This document shows, in pieces, positions 12,786 to 20,516 of a stretch of 26,576 bases of DNA. Origin of the DNA: an uncultured Spirochaetales bacterium (GTDB lineage Bacteria; Spirochaetota; Spirochaetia; Sphaerochaetales; Sphaerochaetaceae); assembly GCA_949292445.1 (NCBI GenBank), contig CASEZU010000137.1, positions 1 to 26,576 of the forward strand, read 5' to 3'. Both the position numbers and the translations under genes were made by a program. Position 1 is the stretch's first letter, and every line of letters begins with the position of its first letter. The notes beneath the pieces are model-generated. The model made no database searches and was not told the DNA's origin. It saw only the letters and a list, made by a program, of their open reading frames with translations.

Positions 12786-14501
12786 ATGGAATTCACAGAG
12801 AAAATGAAATCAGAGATCCTTGCTGCGGCGAGGGAATACATAGCTTCGGAGACTGATGAGGTCTTCAGCCGCGAGGTAGAGAATGCTGTTGAGCTTGAGG
12901 ATTGGGAGGGGATTTACGACCGTTTCTATACCTCCCTCGCTTTCGGAACAGCCGGCATGCGCGGCATGATCGGCGGCGGTACTAACCGGATAAACACCTA
13001 CATGGTCAGAAAGGTGACCCAGGGGCTTGCGGATTATCTCAACGCCTCTGTGAAGAATCCAAGCGTTGTGATTGCATATGACTCCAGACTGTTCTCTCCT
13101 GAATTCGCGCTTTCAGCTGCCAGGGTTCTTGCCGCGAACGGGGTGAGGGTCTACCTCTATGATTCTCTCCGCCCTGTGCCGATGCTCTCATTCGCTGTCA
13201 GGCATCTGAAGACTACGGCAGGAATCGTTATCACGGCATCTCACAATCCTTCTAAGTACAATGGATACAAGGTCTACTGGTCAGATGGCGGGCAGGTCAC
13301 GCCTCCTCATGACATTGAGATCGCGAAAAGGGCCAATGCCGTCAGATGCTCCGACATCAAGGACGGCGATGAGGCAGCGCTCAGGGCAGGCGGCATGCTC
13401 AGCTCCGTGCCGGCCGAGGTCGATGAGGCATACTACAGCATGGTGAAGGCTTCACTACGACGTCCGGAGCTTATCAGGGAGTCCACGATAAAGGTCGCAT
13501 ATACCCCGCTCCACGGGTCGGGCAATAAGCCTGTGCGCCATATGCTTTCCGAGCTTGGCGTTGAGTGCCATGTTGTCAAAGAGCAGGAAGAGCCGGATGG
13601 CAGTTTCCCGACAGTTAAGCTGCCGAACCCAGAGAGTGCGGAGGCGATGCAGCGTGTCATCGCACTTGGAAAGGAGATAAAAGCAGATATCGTCCTTGGT
13701 ACCGATCCGGATGCGGACAGGCTTGGAATAGCGATTCCGACAGATTCCTCCAAGAGTGATTTCATGCTCCTTACAGGCAACCAGATCGCGACGCTCCTCG
13801 TGGATTATCTTCTCACGACAGCAAGGGAAATGAAGAGGGAAGGAACTCCTTTCGTTGCCAAGAGCCTCGTCACCACAGATCTCGTACGTAAGATTACGGA
13901 GAAGAACGGCGGTGTCTGCAAGGATGTCCTCACAGGTTTCAAGTACATTGCGGAGGAAATCGAGAGGATAGAAAGGGGAGACAATCCCGGAAAGTATTTC
14001 CTCTTCGGCTGTGAGGAAAGCTATGGCTTCCTTACTGTGACCGATGTGCATGACAAGGATGCTGTATCATCGGCAGTAGCTGCTGTGGAGATGATGTGCT
14101 ATTACGCATCGCGCGGGATCACGCTGCAGCAGAGGCTGGATGCCATCTATGCTTCCTATGGATACTCGACTGAAGTTGTCTTTTCAAATGAGTATGACGG
14201 GGCTGAAGGCAAGGAGAAGATGAAATCCATTATGGCTTCAATGCGCGCCCTGAAACCTGGTGACACTCTTGTCAGCAGGAAAATATCCTCAGTGGAAGAT
14301 CTCCTCGGGGAAAATACCGGCTTCCCGAAGGCAGATGTCATCATCATCAGGTTTGAGTCCGGGGAAAAGCTCGTGGTAAGGCCTTCCGGTACGGAGCCCA
14401 AGATCAAGTATTACCTCTTCCTTTCCGAGGGGCCGGACGGACGCAAGGCTCTGGAGGATAAGGTAGGAGCTGTCAAGACAGAGTTCATGGCTGCCCTCTG
14501 A
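12786..14501 (+). CDS. Phospho-sugar mutase (phosphoglucomutase/phosphomannomutase family)
   Basis: The 571-residue protein is an alpha-D-phosphohexomutase of the long PgcA/PGM2 kind, which interconverts hexose 1- and 6-phosphates through a phosphoserine intermediate. The four domains are marked in order: AFGTAGMRGMIGGG (52-65) near the N terminus; the active-site loop TASHNPSKYNGYK (150-162) with phosphorylated Ser152; the metal loop GTDPDADR (305-312) with Asp307/309/311; the sugar-binding loop GCEESYGF (408-415); and the phosphate-binding RPSGTEPK (532-539). The length matches the roughly 570-600 residue glucose-type enzymes, so phosphoglucomutase is more likely than phosphomannomutase. 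AAGGAGG is 9 nt before the ATG. Its stop overlaps the next start. Confidence 0.9.
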   Translation: MEFTEKMKSEILAAAREYIASETDEVFSREVENAVELEDWEGIYDRFYTSLAFGTAGMRGMIGGGTNRINTYMVRKVTQGLADYLNASVKNPSVVIAYDSRLFSPEFALSAARVLAANGVRVYLYDSLRPVPMLSFAVRHLKTTAGIVITASHNPSKYNGYKVYWSDGGQVTPPHDIEIAKRANAVRCSDIKDGDEAALRAGGMLSSVPAEVDEAYYSMVKASLRRPELIRESTIKVAYTPLHGSGNKPVRHMLSELGVECHVVKEQEEPDGSFPTVKLPNPESAEAMQRVIALGKEIKADIVLGTDPDADRLGIAIPTDSSKSDFMLLTGNQIATLLVDYLLTTAREMKREGTPFVAKSLVTTDLVRKITEKNGGVCKDVLTGFKYIAEEIERIERGDNPGKYFLFGCEESYGFLTVTDVHDKDAVSSAVAAVEMMCYYASRGITLQQRLDAIYASYGYSTEVVFSNEYDGAEGKEKMKSIMASMRALKPGDTLVSRKISSVEDLLGENTGFPKADVIIIRFESGEKLVVRPSGTEPKIKYYLFLSEGPDGRKALEDKVGAVKTEFMAAL

Positions 14502-15238
14502 TGAACATATATTACCTGAGAAGGAGGGGAGTGCCTCTCGTGCTCTCCTCCCTGCCTGCCGTGGATTTCGGTGCATTGTCACCTGAGACAAGGTTCTCGA
14601 TTATCTCATCTGGTTTCATCACCGGAGAAGAAGAGCGGGATATTGCCGGAAACGTTGCCGGAGCTGCGCATATCTCCATGCTCCGCTGGCTTCAGGACAA
14701 GCGGTATATACCGCGTCTGATTGTTTCAGCGGCTCTGTTCCTGATACTTTATCTCTTTTTTTCTCTTGTGATACGCGATCCTGTTCCCATGCTTGATGAG
14801 CTCCTGTTCTCCTTCATCGGATCAGTGGCACTGTGGGTCCTGATGCTCCGTGCTGACGGCCATTCCTCATTCATGCGGGAAAAAATGGAGATAATTGAAC
14901 GCTCTGTTTATGATTCAGAGCTTTCATGTTCGGGCGACATGGCTGTTATAGAGGAATATTACGAGTCACTTTATTCATGCTCTCTCATGGAGACTGCCTC
15001 GATGATTGCCGCAGAAACTCTCCCTAAGCTGCCGGAACTTCATGACGGCTGGGCTGAGGATTTCTCGTCTGCTCTGCTGCTTCATCTCAGGAATTGCGAC
15101 AGCGGGATACACCGGACTCTCCGCAGAATAGAGGAGGACGGAGAGAGGGAAAAGACTGTAATGTTCCTTGTGCATCAGGTCAGTACAGGTTCTCTCGATA
15201 TCCTGGATCTTGCGCTCTATCTTGCTTTGCAGGGGTAG
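14501..15238 (+). CDS. Unrecognised protein with two membrane helices
   Basis: The 245-residue protein is not recognised. Its ATG overlaps the mutase stop codon (TGATG), so it is co-translated with that gene. The chain has a soluble N-terminal part (1 to about 70), two hydrophobic stretches (about 73-91 and 101-117) joined by a short charged loop, and a C-terminal acidic region of about 125 residues with many Glu and Leu that looks helical. No signal peptide, catalytic motif or metal ligand cluster is evident. Two helices with both large parts on the same (probably cytosolic) side are the likely topology. Being followed by the ComEC gene may be coincidence. I assign no function. Confidence 0.7.
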   Translation: MNIYYLRRRGVPLVLSSLPAVDFGALSPETRFSIISSGFITGEEERDIAGNVAGAAHISMLRWLQDKRYIPRLIVSAALFLILYLFFSLVIRDPVPMLDELLFSFIGSVALWVLMLRADGHSSFMREKMEIIERSVYDSELSCSGDMAVIEEYYESLYSCSLMETASMIAAETLPKLPELHDGWAEDFSSALLLHLRNCDSGIHRTLRRIEEDGEREKTVMFLVHQVSTGSLDILDLALYLALQG

Positions 15239-15274
15239 AATCAGGTCTTTCACCAGACAGTCCTGCCATGGCGT

Positions 15275-16624
15275 ATGGATTGTATGGGTTATCTCGCAGT
15301 TATCATCTCTGTCTATCTGATGTGGTGTTTCCCCGCTTTCTATTCCAGACCTCTTTTTGTGCTTCCGGCATTGTCCCTTGCTGCGGTTTTCCTTCTTAAA
15401 CGGAGGATGGAAGCTCTCCATGTACTGTATGCAGCAGCAATATTCGCTGCGGCTATCCCGGCGCTCCGTGAGTCAGTCCCGGATATTTCACTCGATGAGA
15501 AGGCGGTGCGCGGTGTCTATGGAAAGGTTGTTCAGGACAGCCAGCAGAAGACAGGGAGGAATACAGGCTATCGTCTGCTTCTTTATGCTGCATCGGATGA
15601 GAACGGCAACGTATTCGAATCCCATGGCAATCTCTATATTTCCTCAGCACCTGCTGATCTCTATTATGGGGATACAGTGATGGCCTCAGGATATTTATCC
15701 GGAGAAATTTTCATAGCCAGTTCCGCGAAGATCGCTGAACGTACTATCCTTACATCGCTGAGGGCAGAGGTGACCGGCGCTGTGAAAGCAGTGTTCCGCC
15801 AGTTCGGAGATGCCGGGGAACTTGCCTCACTGCTTGTTCTCGGAACAGGAAGCGATGGGGCTTTTTCCCTTTATTCAGATGCCAGGCAGTCTGGGCTGTC
15901 CCATGTTCTCGCGCTTTCAGGGATGCACCTTTCCATAATCGCATCGATGATCACTCTGCCGCTTCATATGGTGTTCGGTAAAAGAACCGGCAGCCTTATC
16001 GTGAATGCTGTGCTCCTTGTATTCTCATTCCTTTCAGGCTGGAGGCCATCCCTCATGAGAGCTTTCATATTCCGGCTTCTCATTCATGGCAGAGCGGGAC
16101 TGGAGGATTCATTCATTCTCTCCCTGATAATCCTCCTTCATCTCTTTCCCGAGGCTGCGCGTGATCTCGGCGCAGTATACAGCTTCACATCTCTTGGCGG
16201 CATATTCCTCCTATCCGGGCTTCTTGATTCATCACTTCACTTCCTGCTTCCCGTTCCGAGGCCGCTGTCGGCTTCAGTTGCCGCATCAGCTGCCGCTCTC
16301 ATATTCTCAATACCGCTCACTCTCGCTGTTTTCGGAAGCTATACCATAGGTGCGGTGATCACATCATTTCCGTTCAATGCCGCGATATCCCTGTATATGG
16401 TGCTCTCGGTTGTGGCTGCGATTATTCCTGTTGCAGGTTTTCTCCTCCAGGTTCTTTACTGTGTGCTTGAATGGGGTTTTGCCGCAGCAGGCAGATTCCC
16501 TGAGACTGATGAAATGTGGCAGTATCTGTTGCTTTTAGGGCTCTCTGCAATGGTTGTGCTTGCCGCAATGCTGTGCAGGAGGCTCTCCGGGGATCAGTGG
16601 CAAAGGATTCAGCATATCTGTTAA
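15275..16624 (+). CDS. ComEC/Rec2-like competence channel, without the nuclease-like C-terminal domain
   Basis: The 449-residue polytopic membrane protein contains the ComEC competence core. GLSHVLALSGMHLSII (207-222) is the family's most conserved block (usually SGLxHLLAISGLHxG), followed by about seven hydrophobic helices. Residues 1-65 hold N-terminal membrane segments and 75-155 a small beta-rich, OB-like periplasmic domain. ComEC proteins pass single-stranded DNA across the inner membrane in natural transformation. Full-length homologues (about 700-800 residues) often end in a metallo-beta-lactamase-like domain that is missing here, as in some bacteria with short ComEC. No Shine-Dalgarno is seen, and ATG 15275 or 15284 could be the start. 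Lies 36 nt after the preceding gene. Confidence 0.82.
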   Translation: MDCMGYLAVIISVYLMWCFPAFYSRPLFVLPALSLAAVFLLKRRMEALHVLYAAAIFAAAIPALRESVPDISLDEKAVRGVYGKVVQDSQQKTGRNTGYRLLLYAASDENGNVFESHGNLYISSAPADLYYGDTVMASGYLSGEIFIASSAKIAERTILTSLRAEVTGAVKAVFRQFGDAGELASLLVLGTGSDGAFSLYSDARQSGLSHVLALSGMHLSIIASMITLPLHMVFGKRTGSLIVNAVLLVFSFLSGWRPSLMRAFIFRLLIHGRAGLEDSFILSLIILLHLFPEAARDLGAVYSFTSLGGIFLLSGLLDSSLHFLLPVPRPLSASVAASAAALIFSIPLTLAVFGSYTIGAVITSFPFNAAISLYMVLSVVAAIIPVAGFLLQVLYCVLEWGFAAAGRFPETDEMWQYLLLLGLSAMVVLAAMLCRRLSGDQWQRIQHIC

Positions 16625-16627
16625 TAT
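16619..16627 (+). promoter_or_regulatory. Candidate extended -10 leaderless promoter of rsmA
   Basis: TGTTAATAT (16619-16627) has the TGn extension and a moderate -10 (TAATAT). It ends 6 nt before the ATG at 16634 and overlaps the comEC stop codon. The GAGG at 16629-16632 is only 1 nt from the ATG and so is not a usable Shine-Dalgarno. Confidence 0.35.
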
Positions 16628-16633
16628 CGAGGT

Positions 16634-17494
16634 ATGTGGAGTCTCAATTACAGCAGCGTATCCGGCATAGAGGAAGTTCTTTCCGCCCATGGACTCGCAA
16701 TGACAAAGAAGTTCGGCCAGAATTTCCTCATCTCTCCTGAGGCGAGGGAGAGAATCGTGTCGCTGATCAGGCCATCTGAAGGTATGGATATCTGGGAGAT
16801 CGGCCCCGGGCTTGGTGCGATAACACATCTTCTCCTCCAGAGAGGTGCACATGTCACGGCATTTGAGATTGACCACGGTTTCGCATCAATACTCAGGAAT
16901 GAGGCATTTCCTGATGAGGATTTCACGTTGGTGGAAGGGGATGCACTGGAGACGCTTTTCAGCATCCCTCCGACGTTCTCCGTTATAGCGGGCAATCTTC
17001 CATATAATGTGGGTTCACAGATAATAGCCAGGCTGATCGAACACGGCTATCTTCCGGAAACAATGGTTTTCACTCTGCAGAAGGAGGTTGCTGACCGTAT
17101 GGCTGCAGCCCCGGGCTCCCCAGATTATTCCTCCTTTTCCGTACTGACCCAGCTCGATTACACTAATTCAACGGCTTTCACCATAAAAGCCGGATCGTTC
17201 TATCCCGCTCCTAATGTGGACAGTGCGGTGGTGGTCATGAGAAAACGGGAAGAAAGCCTCGTACCGAAGGAGAACAAGAAACTCTTCCTTACAATGGTAA
17301 GGGCCCTCTTTGCCCAGCGCAGGAAGACGGTGAGAAACAATCTTGTCACATCTCCGTATTTTTCTTCCAGAGGGAAGGAGGCTGTCGAGAGAGCTCTCTC
17401 AGCAGCCTCGCTCTCCGGCTCAGAAAGGGCCGAGGCACTTGGTTTCAAATCCCTAGTATCTCTGATGAAAGCCCTTCTTGCCGAGGGCTTCTGA
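16634..17494 (+). CDS. rsmA: 16S rRNA dimethyladenosine transferase
   Basis: The 286-residue enzyme (RsmA, KsgA) dimethylates two adenosines (E. coli A1518/A1519) in the 3' hairpin of 16S rRNA. Family blocks are TKKFGQNFL (24-32), the SAM-binding EIGPGLGAIT (55-64), the acidic EID (78-80) and the catalytic GNLPYN (120-125). FYPAPNVDSAVV is the conserved target-recognition block near residue 195. The N-terminal 23 residues align with the start of Bacillus KsgA, which supports ATG 16634 rather than the internal ATG before TKKFGQNFL. It begins 9 nt after comEC. Initiation is probably leaderless or coupled to comEC. Confidence 0.93.
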   Translation: MWSLNYSSVSGIEEVLSAHGLAMTKKFGQNFLISPEARERIVSLIRPSEGMDIWEIGPGLGAITHLLLQRGAHVTAFEIDHGFASILRNEAFPDEDFTLVEGDALETLFSIPPTFSVIAGNLPYNVGSQIIARLIEHGYLPETMVFTLQKEVADRMAAAPGSPDYSSFSVLTQLDYTNSTAFTIKAGSFYPAPNVDSAVVVMRKREESLVPKENKKLFLTMVRALFAQRRKTVRNNLVTSPYFSSRGKEAVERALSAASLSGSERAEALGFKSLVSLMKALLAEGF

Positions 17495-17496
17495 GA

Positions 17497-17525
17497 AAGA
17501 AAAGGACCTGCGCTGCCACAGGTCC
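17497..17525 (-). terminator. Intrinsic terminator of pta
   Basis: GGACCTG (17504-17510) and CAGGTCC (17519-17525) form a 7-bp stem with an 8-nt loop. On the minus strand the stem is followed by TTTTCTTTCT (complement of 17494-17503), a good T tract. It ends pta transcripts and may also serve rsmA weakly. Confidence 0.75.
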
Positions 17526-17544
17526 CCGGTATTGGTTTCTGCTC

Positions 17545-18549
17545 TTATTTCAGTGATCCCGCCTGAGCGAGGGTAATGGCTGATGTCACAACGATATCCT
17601 CCACAGAGCATCCTCTCGAGAGGTCCGATACAGGCTTTGCGAATCCCTGGAGAATCGGGCCGTATGCCTCTGCTCCGGCAAGGCGCTGCACCAGCTTGTA
17701 ACCGATGTTTCCCGCCTGGAGGTCCGGGAAGATGAGCGTGTTGGCGTGGCCGGCCACTGCCGAACCCTTAGCCTTGAGTTCTGCAACCTCTGGAACGATT
17801 GAGGCATCGAGCTGGAGCTCTCCGTCGATCTGAAGATCCGGGCATTTCTCCTTCACAATTGAAAGCGCTGTTGTGACCTTGTCGATGAGCTCTCCCTTCG
17901 CTGATCCCTTTGTTGAATAGGAGAGAAGTGCGATTTTCGGCTCAGTGCCGAGGAATGTGCGGCAGGAATCCGCTGCTTCCTCTGCGATCTCCGCAAGCTG
18001 CTCTGCCGTCGGGTTGGGGATGGTTGCGCAGTCGGAGAAGATGAAGCTGCCGTTATGGCCATACTGCGTCTTGTCCGTAGCCATGACAAAGCATGATGAG
18101 GCGCTCTTGATGCCCGGTTTGCACTTGATGATCGTGAAAGCCGCACGGAGGACATTCGCTGTTGTGGACTCAGCTCCTGCGACCATTGCATCGGCGTATC
18201 CGAGGTGAACCATCATCGCACCCCATCTGAGCATGTCCACTATATCGGCAAGAGCCTGTTCCTCTGTCATTCCCTTATGCTTTCTCATCTCATAGTACTC
18301 ATGGGCGAACTCTGCCTTGAGCTCTGATTTCTCAGGGTCGCTGATCTCTATTCCGTCGAGGGACACACCGAGCGAAGCTGCATTTGCCCTCACTTTCTCC
18401 TCATTTCCCACGAGAGTAACAGAGGAGGCAAGGCCCTCATCAACGATTTTTCTGGCAGCGTGCACTGTCCTCGGCTCAAGGCCTTCTGCGAGAACAAGTT
18501 TCTTGTTCGCTTCCTTTGCCAGTCCTTTCATCTTTTCAGCGAATGTCAT
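17545..18549 (-). CDS. pta: Phosphate acetyltransferase
   Basis: The 334-residue enzyme moves acetyl between CoA and phosphate (acetyl-CoA + Pi to acetyl phosphate + CoA), normally paired with acetate kinase to make ATP during fermentation. Its length is that of the short, single-domain Pta class, without the P-loop/DRTGG regulatory N terminus of the roughly 700-residue E. coli enzyme. Recognisable family blocks are LAEGLEPRTVHAA (20-32), VAGAESTTANVLRAA (123-137), KIALLSYSTKGSA (near 205-217), DGELQLDASIVPEVA (near 242-256) and the C-terminal LIFPDLQAGNIGYKLVQRL. AAGGAGA lies 8-9 nt before the ATG. Acetate kinase is not in the window. Divergent from the LRR gene. Confidence 0.94.
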   Translation of the reverse strand: MTFAEKMKGLAKEANKKLVLAEGLEPRTVHAARKIVDEGLASSVTLVGNEEKVRANAASLGVSLDGIEISDPEKSELKAEFAHEYYEMRKHKGMTEEQALADIVDMLRWGAMMVHLGYADAMVAGAESTTANVLRAAFTIIKCKPGIKSASSCFVMATDKTQYGHNGSFIFSDCATIPNPTAEQLAEIAEEAADSCRTFLGTEPKIALLSYSTKGSAKGELIDKVTTALSIVKEKCPDLQIDGELQLDASIVPEVAELKAKGSAVAGHANTLIFPDLQAGNIGYKLVQRLAGAEAYGPILQGFAKPVSDLSRGCSVEDIVVTSAITLAQAGSLK

Positions 18550-18591
18550 TATAGATTCTCCTTTCTTTTAGGATTGGATTTCTCCTCTTGA

Positions 18592-18620
18592 ATAATATAA
18601 CCAAACAGCAGATGAGTGAA
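18592..18620 (-). promoter_or_regulatory. Candidate promoter of pta
   Basis: On the minus strand TTCACT (complement of 18615-18620) and TATTAT (complement of 18592-18597) are 17 nt apart. A transcript would start near 18585, leaving a leader of about 36 nt that contains the pta Shine-Dalgarno. Confidence 0.5.
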
Positions 18621-18629
18621 GGGCGAATG

Positions 18630-18638
18630 TGTTATCAT
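18630..18638 (+). promoter_or_regulatory. Candidate extended -10 leaderless promoter of the LRR gene
   Basis: TGTTATCAT (18630-18638) combines a TGn extension with TATCAT (five of six matches) and ends 7 nt before ATG 18646. No recognisable -35 box is present, as is usual for extended -10 promoters. Confidence 0.45.
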
Positions 18639-18645
18639 ACGCGCT

Positions 18646-19746
18646 ATGCGCATAGGAGATTTCGAAGTCAGGAGGCTGAGCGGGGATACCTGCGCAGTCG
18701 TTCAGTATAAAGGTGAGGGAAAGGAGATAACCATTCCTCCGTCATTCGGCAGATATGTTCCGGCGGAGCTCTGCGGCACGCTTCTCAGAAAGGGATGCAA
18801 AGCTGAGCGAATAACCATTCCGCCTTCTGTGGAGACAGTAGATGAATCCCTCTTCCCATCGCTCCGCTGCCTTTCCTCTTTTGAAGTCCAGAAGGGCTCG
18901 AAGTCGTTCCGTTCCGAGGATGGCGTCCTCTATGACAGCTCATGCTACAGCTTGCTTTTCTATCCTCCGGCAAAGGAATGTGAGGCTTTCATTCCTCCGA
19001 AGAAGCTGGGCCGGGTAGCCCGGACGGCATTCTGCTGCAAGGCCCATTTCAGGACTTTCACATATTCGTCGAAGCTGGAGGAGTTCCAGGCGCTTCCTTC
19101 CGAGTGTCCTGAACTGGAGGCTTTTGTCCCTGCAGAGGATGCCGCTGATCATGACGGGGTCCTTATAAAAGGCAGGAAACTGCTGTTCTATCCGCCGGGA
19201 ATGGAGGGCAGGTCTTACTCAATACCGGAAGGAATTGAGGAGATCGCGGCGCTCCCTTCCGAGCCGTTCTTCCCTGAGAAGGTGAGGACAGTCTATGCTC
19301 CCGCATCGCTTAAGAAGGGGCTTGAGAATGCTCTTGGAAATGCAGAGCGTGCTGAGGTGGACGGAAAATCCGGAACATACAGATCGGTTGACGGTGTTCT
19401 CTATTCCTGGAAACGCGTGCTTCTTGCTTATCCCGGAAGGCGCAGTGATGAGGTTTATGTGACACCTTCAGGCACGGACAGGATTGGAGATGGCGCTTTC
19501 CGGCGGTCGCAGCTGAGGACGCTCGTGATATCTCAGGGCGTCACCGCAATCGGGAACAGTGCGTTCGAGGATTCCTCCATCACCACTCTCGTCATTCCCC
19601 CCACTGTCACAGATATAGGCGTACATGCTCTTTATGGTGCTAAGAACCTGAAGACTGTCATAGCAGAGAAGGGAAGTGTCGCCGAGATATTCCTCCGGGG
19701 AGAAGGCCGCAGTGACATGCTCCATGTGCTGCCGTCTCTTTTCTGA
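18646..19746 (+). CDS. Cytosolic LRR_5 (BspA-like) leucine-rich repeat protein
   Basis: The 366-residue protein consists of BspA/LRR_5-type units: at least three modules of the form DGVLY-x-YP followed by a short IPxGVxxIGxxAF strand-turn (about residues 88-130, 170-205 and 246-290), then two further repeats, for example VSQGVTAIGNSAF-like 296-310 and TLVIPPTVTDIG near 315-325. These units stack as an extended beta solenoid. BspA-type proteins are usually secreted adhesins, but this one has no signal peptide or anchor and the N terminus is charged (MRIGDFEVRR), so it probably stays in the cytoplasm. An in-frame GTG at 18616 lies inside the promoter region and is rejected. It is followed by tyrA after 20-38 nt. 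Function unknown; protein-protein contact is the plain guess. Confidence 0.8.
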   Translation: MRIGDFEVRRLSGDTCAVVQYKGEGKEITIPPSFGRYVPAELCGTLLRKGCKAERITIPPSVETVDESLFPSLRCLSSFEVQKGSKSFRSEDGVLYDSSCYSLLFYPPAKECEAFIPPKKLGRVARTAFCCKAHFRTFTYSSKLEEFQALPSECPELEAFVPAEDAADHDGVLIKGRKLLFYPPGMEGRSYSIPEGIEEIAALPSEPFFPEKVRTVYAPASLKKGLENALGNAERAEVDGKSGTYRSVDGVLYSWKRVLLAYPGRRSDEVYVTPSGTDRIGDGAFRRSQLRTLVISQGVTAIGNSAFEDSSITTLVIPPTVTDIGVHALYGAKNLKTVIAEKGSVAEIFLRGEGRSDMLHVLPSLF

Positions 19747-19775
19747 TTGCCCACATCATCCAATAAATGTATGCT
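19747..19775 (+). promoter_or_regulatory. Weak candidate promoter of tyrA
   Basis: TTGCCC (19747-19752) and TATGCT (19770-19775) are 17 nt apart and end 9 nt before the second possible start ATG (19785). It would place the transcript start just before that ATG. The match is modest. Confidence 0.25.
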
Positions 19776-20516
19776 CTGCGTAATATGAAAGCAGCGGTAT
19801 ATGGTCTCGGGAGGTTCGGTTCCTTCTGGGCTGAATGTCTGTATAAAGCCGGATGCGAGGTGATCGCATACTCGAGGTCCGAGCATCCGCTTCCGGAGGG
19901 TGTGAGGAGGGCTGATGAGGAAGAAGTCCTCAACGCTCCCTTTCTCTTCTTCTGCGTCGCGATATCCTCATTCGAGAGTGTCCTGAAGCGTGTCGGCAGC
20001 CTGATAGGAAAGAATACGGTTGTGATGGATACCTGTTCCGTGAAAATACTCCCATCCCGCTGGATGCGCGACAATATCCCTTCCGACAGGACAATAATCG
20101 CGACTCATCCGATGTTCGGACCGGATTCCGGCCGGAACGGCATCTCCGGGCTTCCCCTTGTCATGTGTCCCGTCTCCCCTATGAACGATGATTACGGGAA
20201 AATGAAGGATTTCTTTCTGTCAATGGGCCTTGATGTGCTTGAGATGAGTGCAGAAAAGCATGATGAAGAGGCTGCCTATTCGCAGGGCGTGACCCACTTT
20301 GTCGGCCGTACGCTCCGCCAGATGGGAATGAAGCCGACGCCGATAGCCACACAGGGCTACCGCAATCTCATGACGATTGTCGAGCAGACCTGCAATGATC
20401 CTGTGCAGCTCTTTTATGACCTTCAGCGCTACAATCCATATGCAAAGGAGATGAGGCTGTCGCTCCAGGTCGCCATCGAGAAAGTCCTCAATGCCCTGAG
20501 GAGGGAGGAGGGGTGA
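19767..20516 (+). CDS. tyrA: Prephenate dehydrogenase
   Basis: The roughly 249-residue protein oxidises prephenate with NAD(P)+ to 4-hydroxyphenylpyruvate, the precursor of tyrosine. A Rossmann motif GLGRFG (13-18) is near the N terminus. DTCSVK (about 88-93) and THPMFGPDSG (about 113-122) are TyrA family blocks; the His in the second is a known substrate/catalytic position. There is no chorismate mutase domain and no ACT domain, so it is the short monofunctional type, slightly shorter than the common 280-360 residues. Two starts are possible: ATG 19767, or ATG 19785 (MKAAVYGLG), which gives the usual short lead-in to the Rossmann motif and is my preference. Neither has a Shine-Dalgarno. The stop overlaps the mtaB start, so the two are coupled. 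Confidence 0.85.
   Translation: MYALRNMKAAVYGLGRFGSFWAECLYKAGCEVIAYSRSEHPLPEGVRRADEEEVLNAPFLFFCVAISSFESVLKRVGSLIGKNTVVMDTCSVKILPSRWMRDNIPSDRTIIATHPMFGPDSGRNGISGLPLVMCPVSPMNDDYGKMKDFFLSMGLDVLEMSAEKHDEEAAYSQGVTHFVGRTLRQMGMKPTPIATQGYRNLMTIVEQTCNDPVQLFYDLQRYNPYAKEMRLSLQVAIEKVLNALRREEG

Noticed and set aside
12029..12841. Long minus-strand open frame (270 codons) antisense to gph
   Set aside because: No family match, no ribosome site, and it runs through a clear HAD phosphatase gene on the other strand.
18616..18645. GTG 18616 as start of the LRR protein
   Set aside because: It would translate through the extended -10 promoter and has no Shine-Dalgarno.
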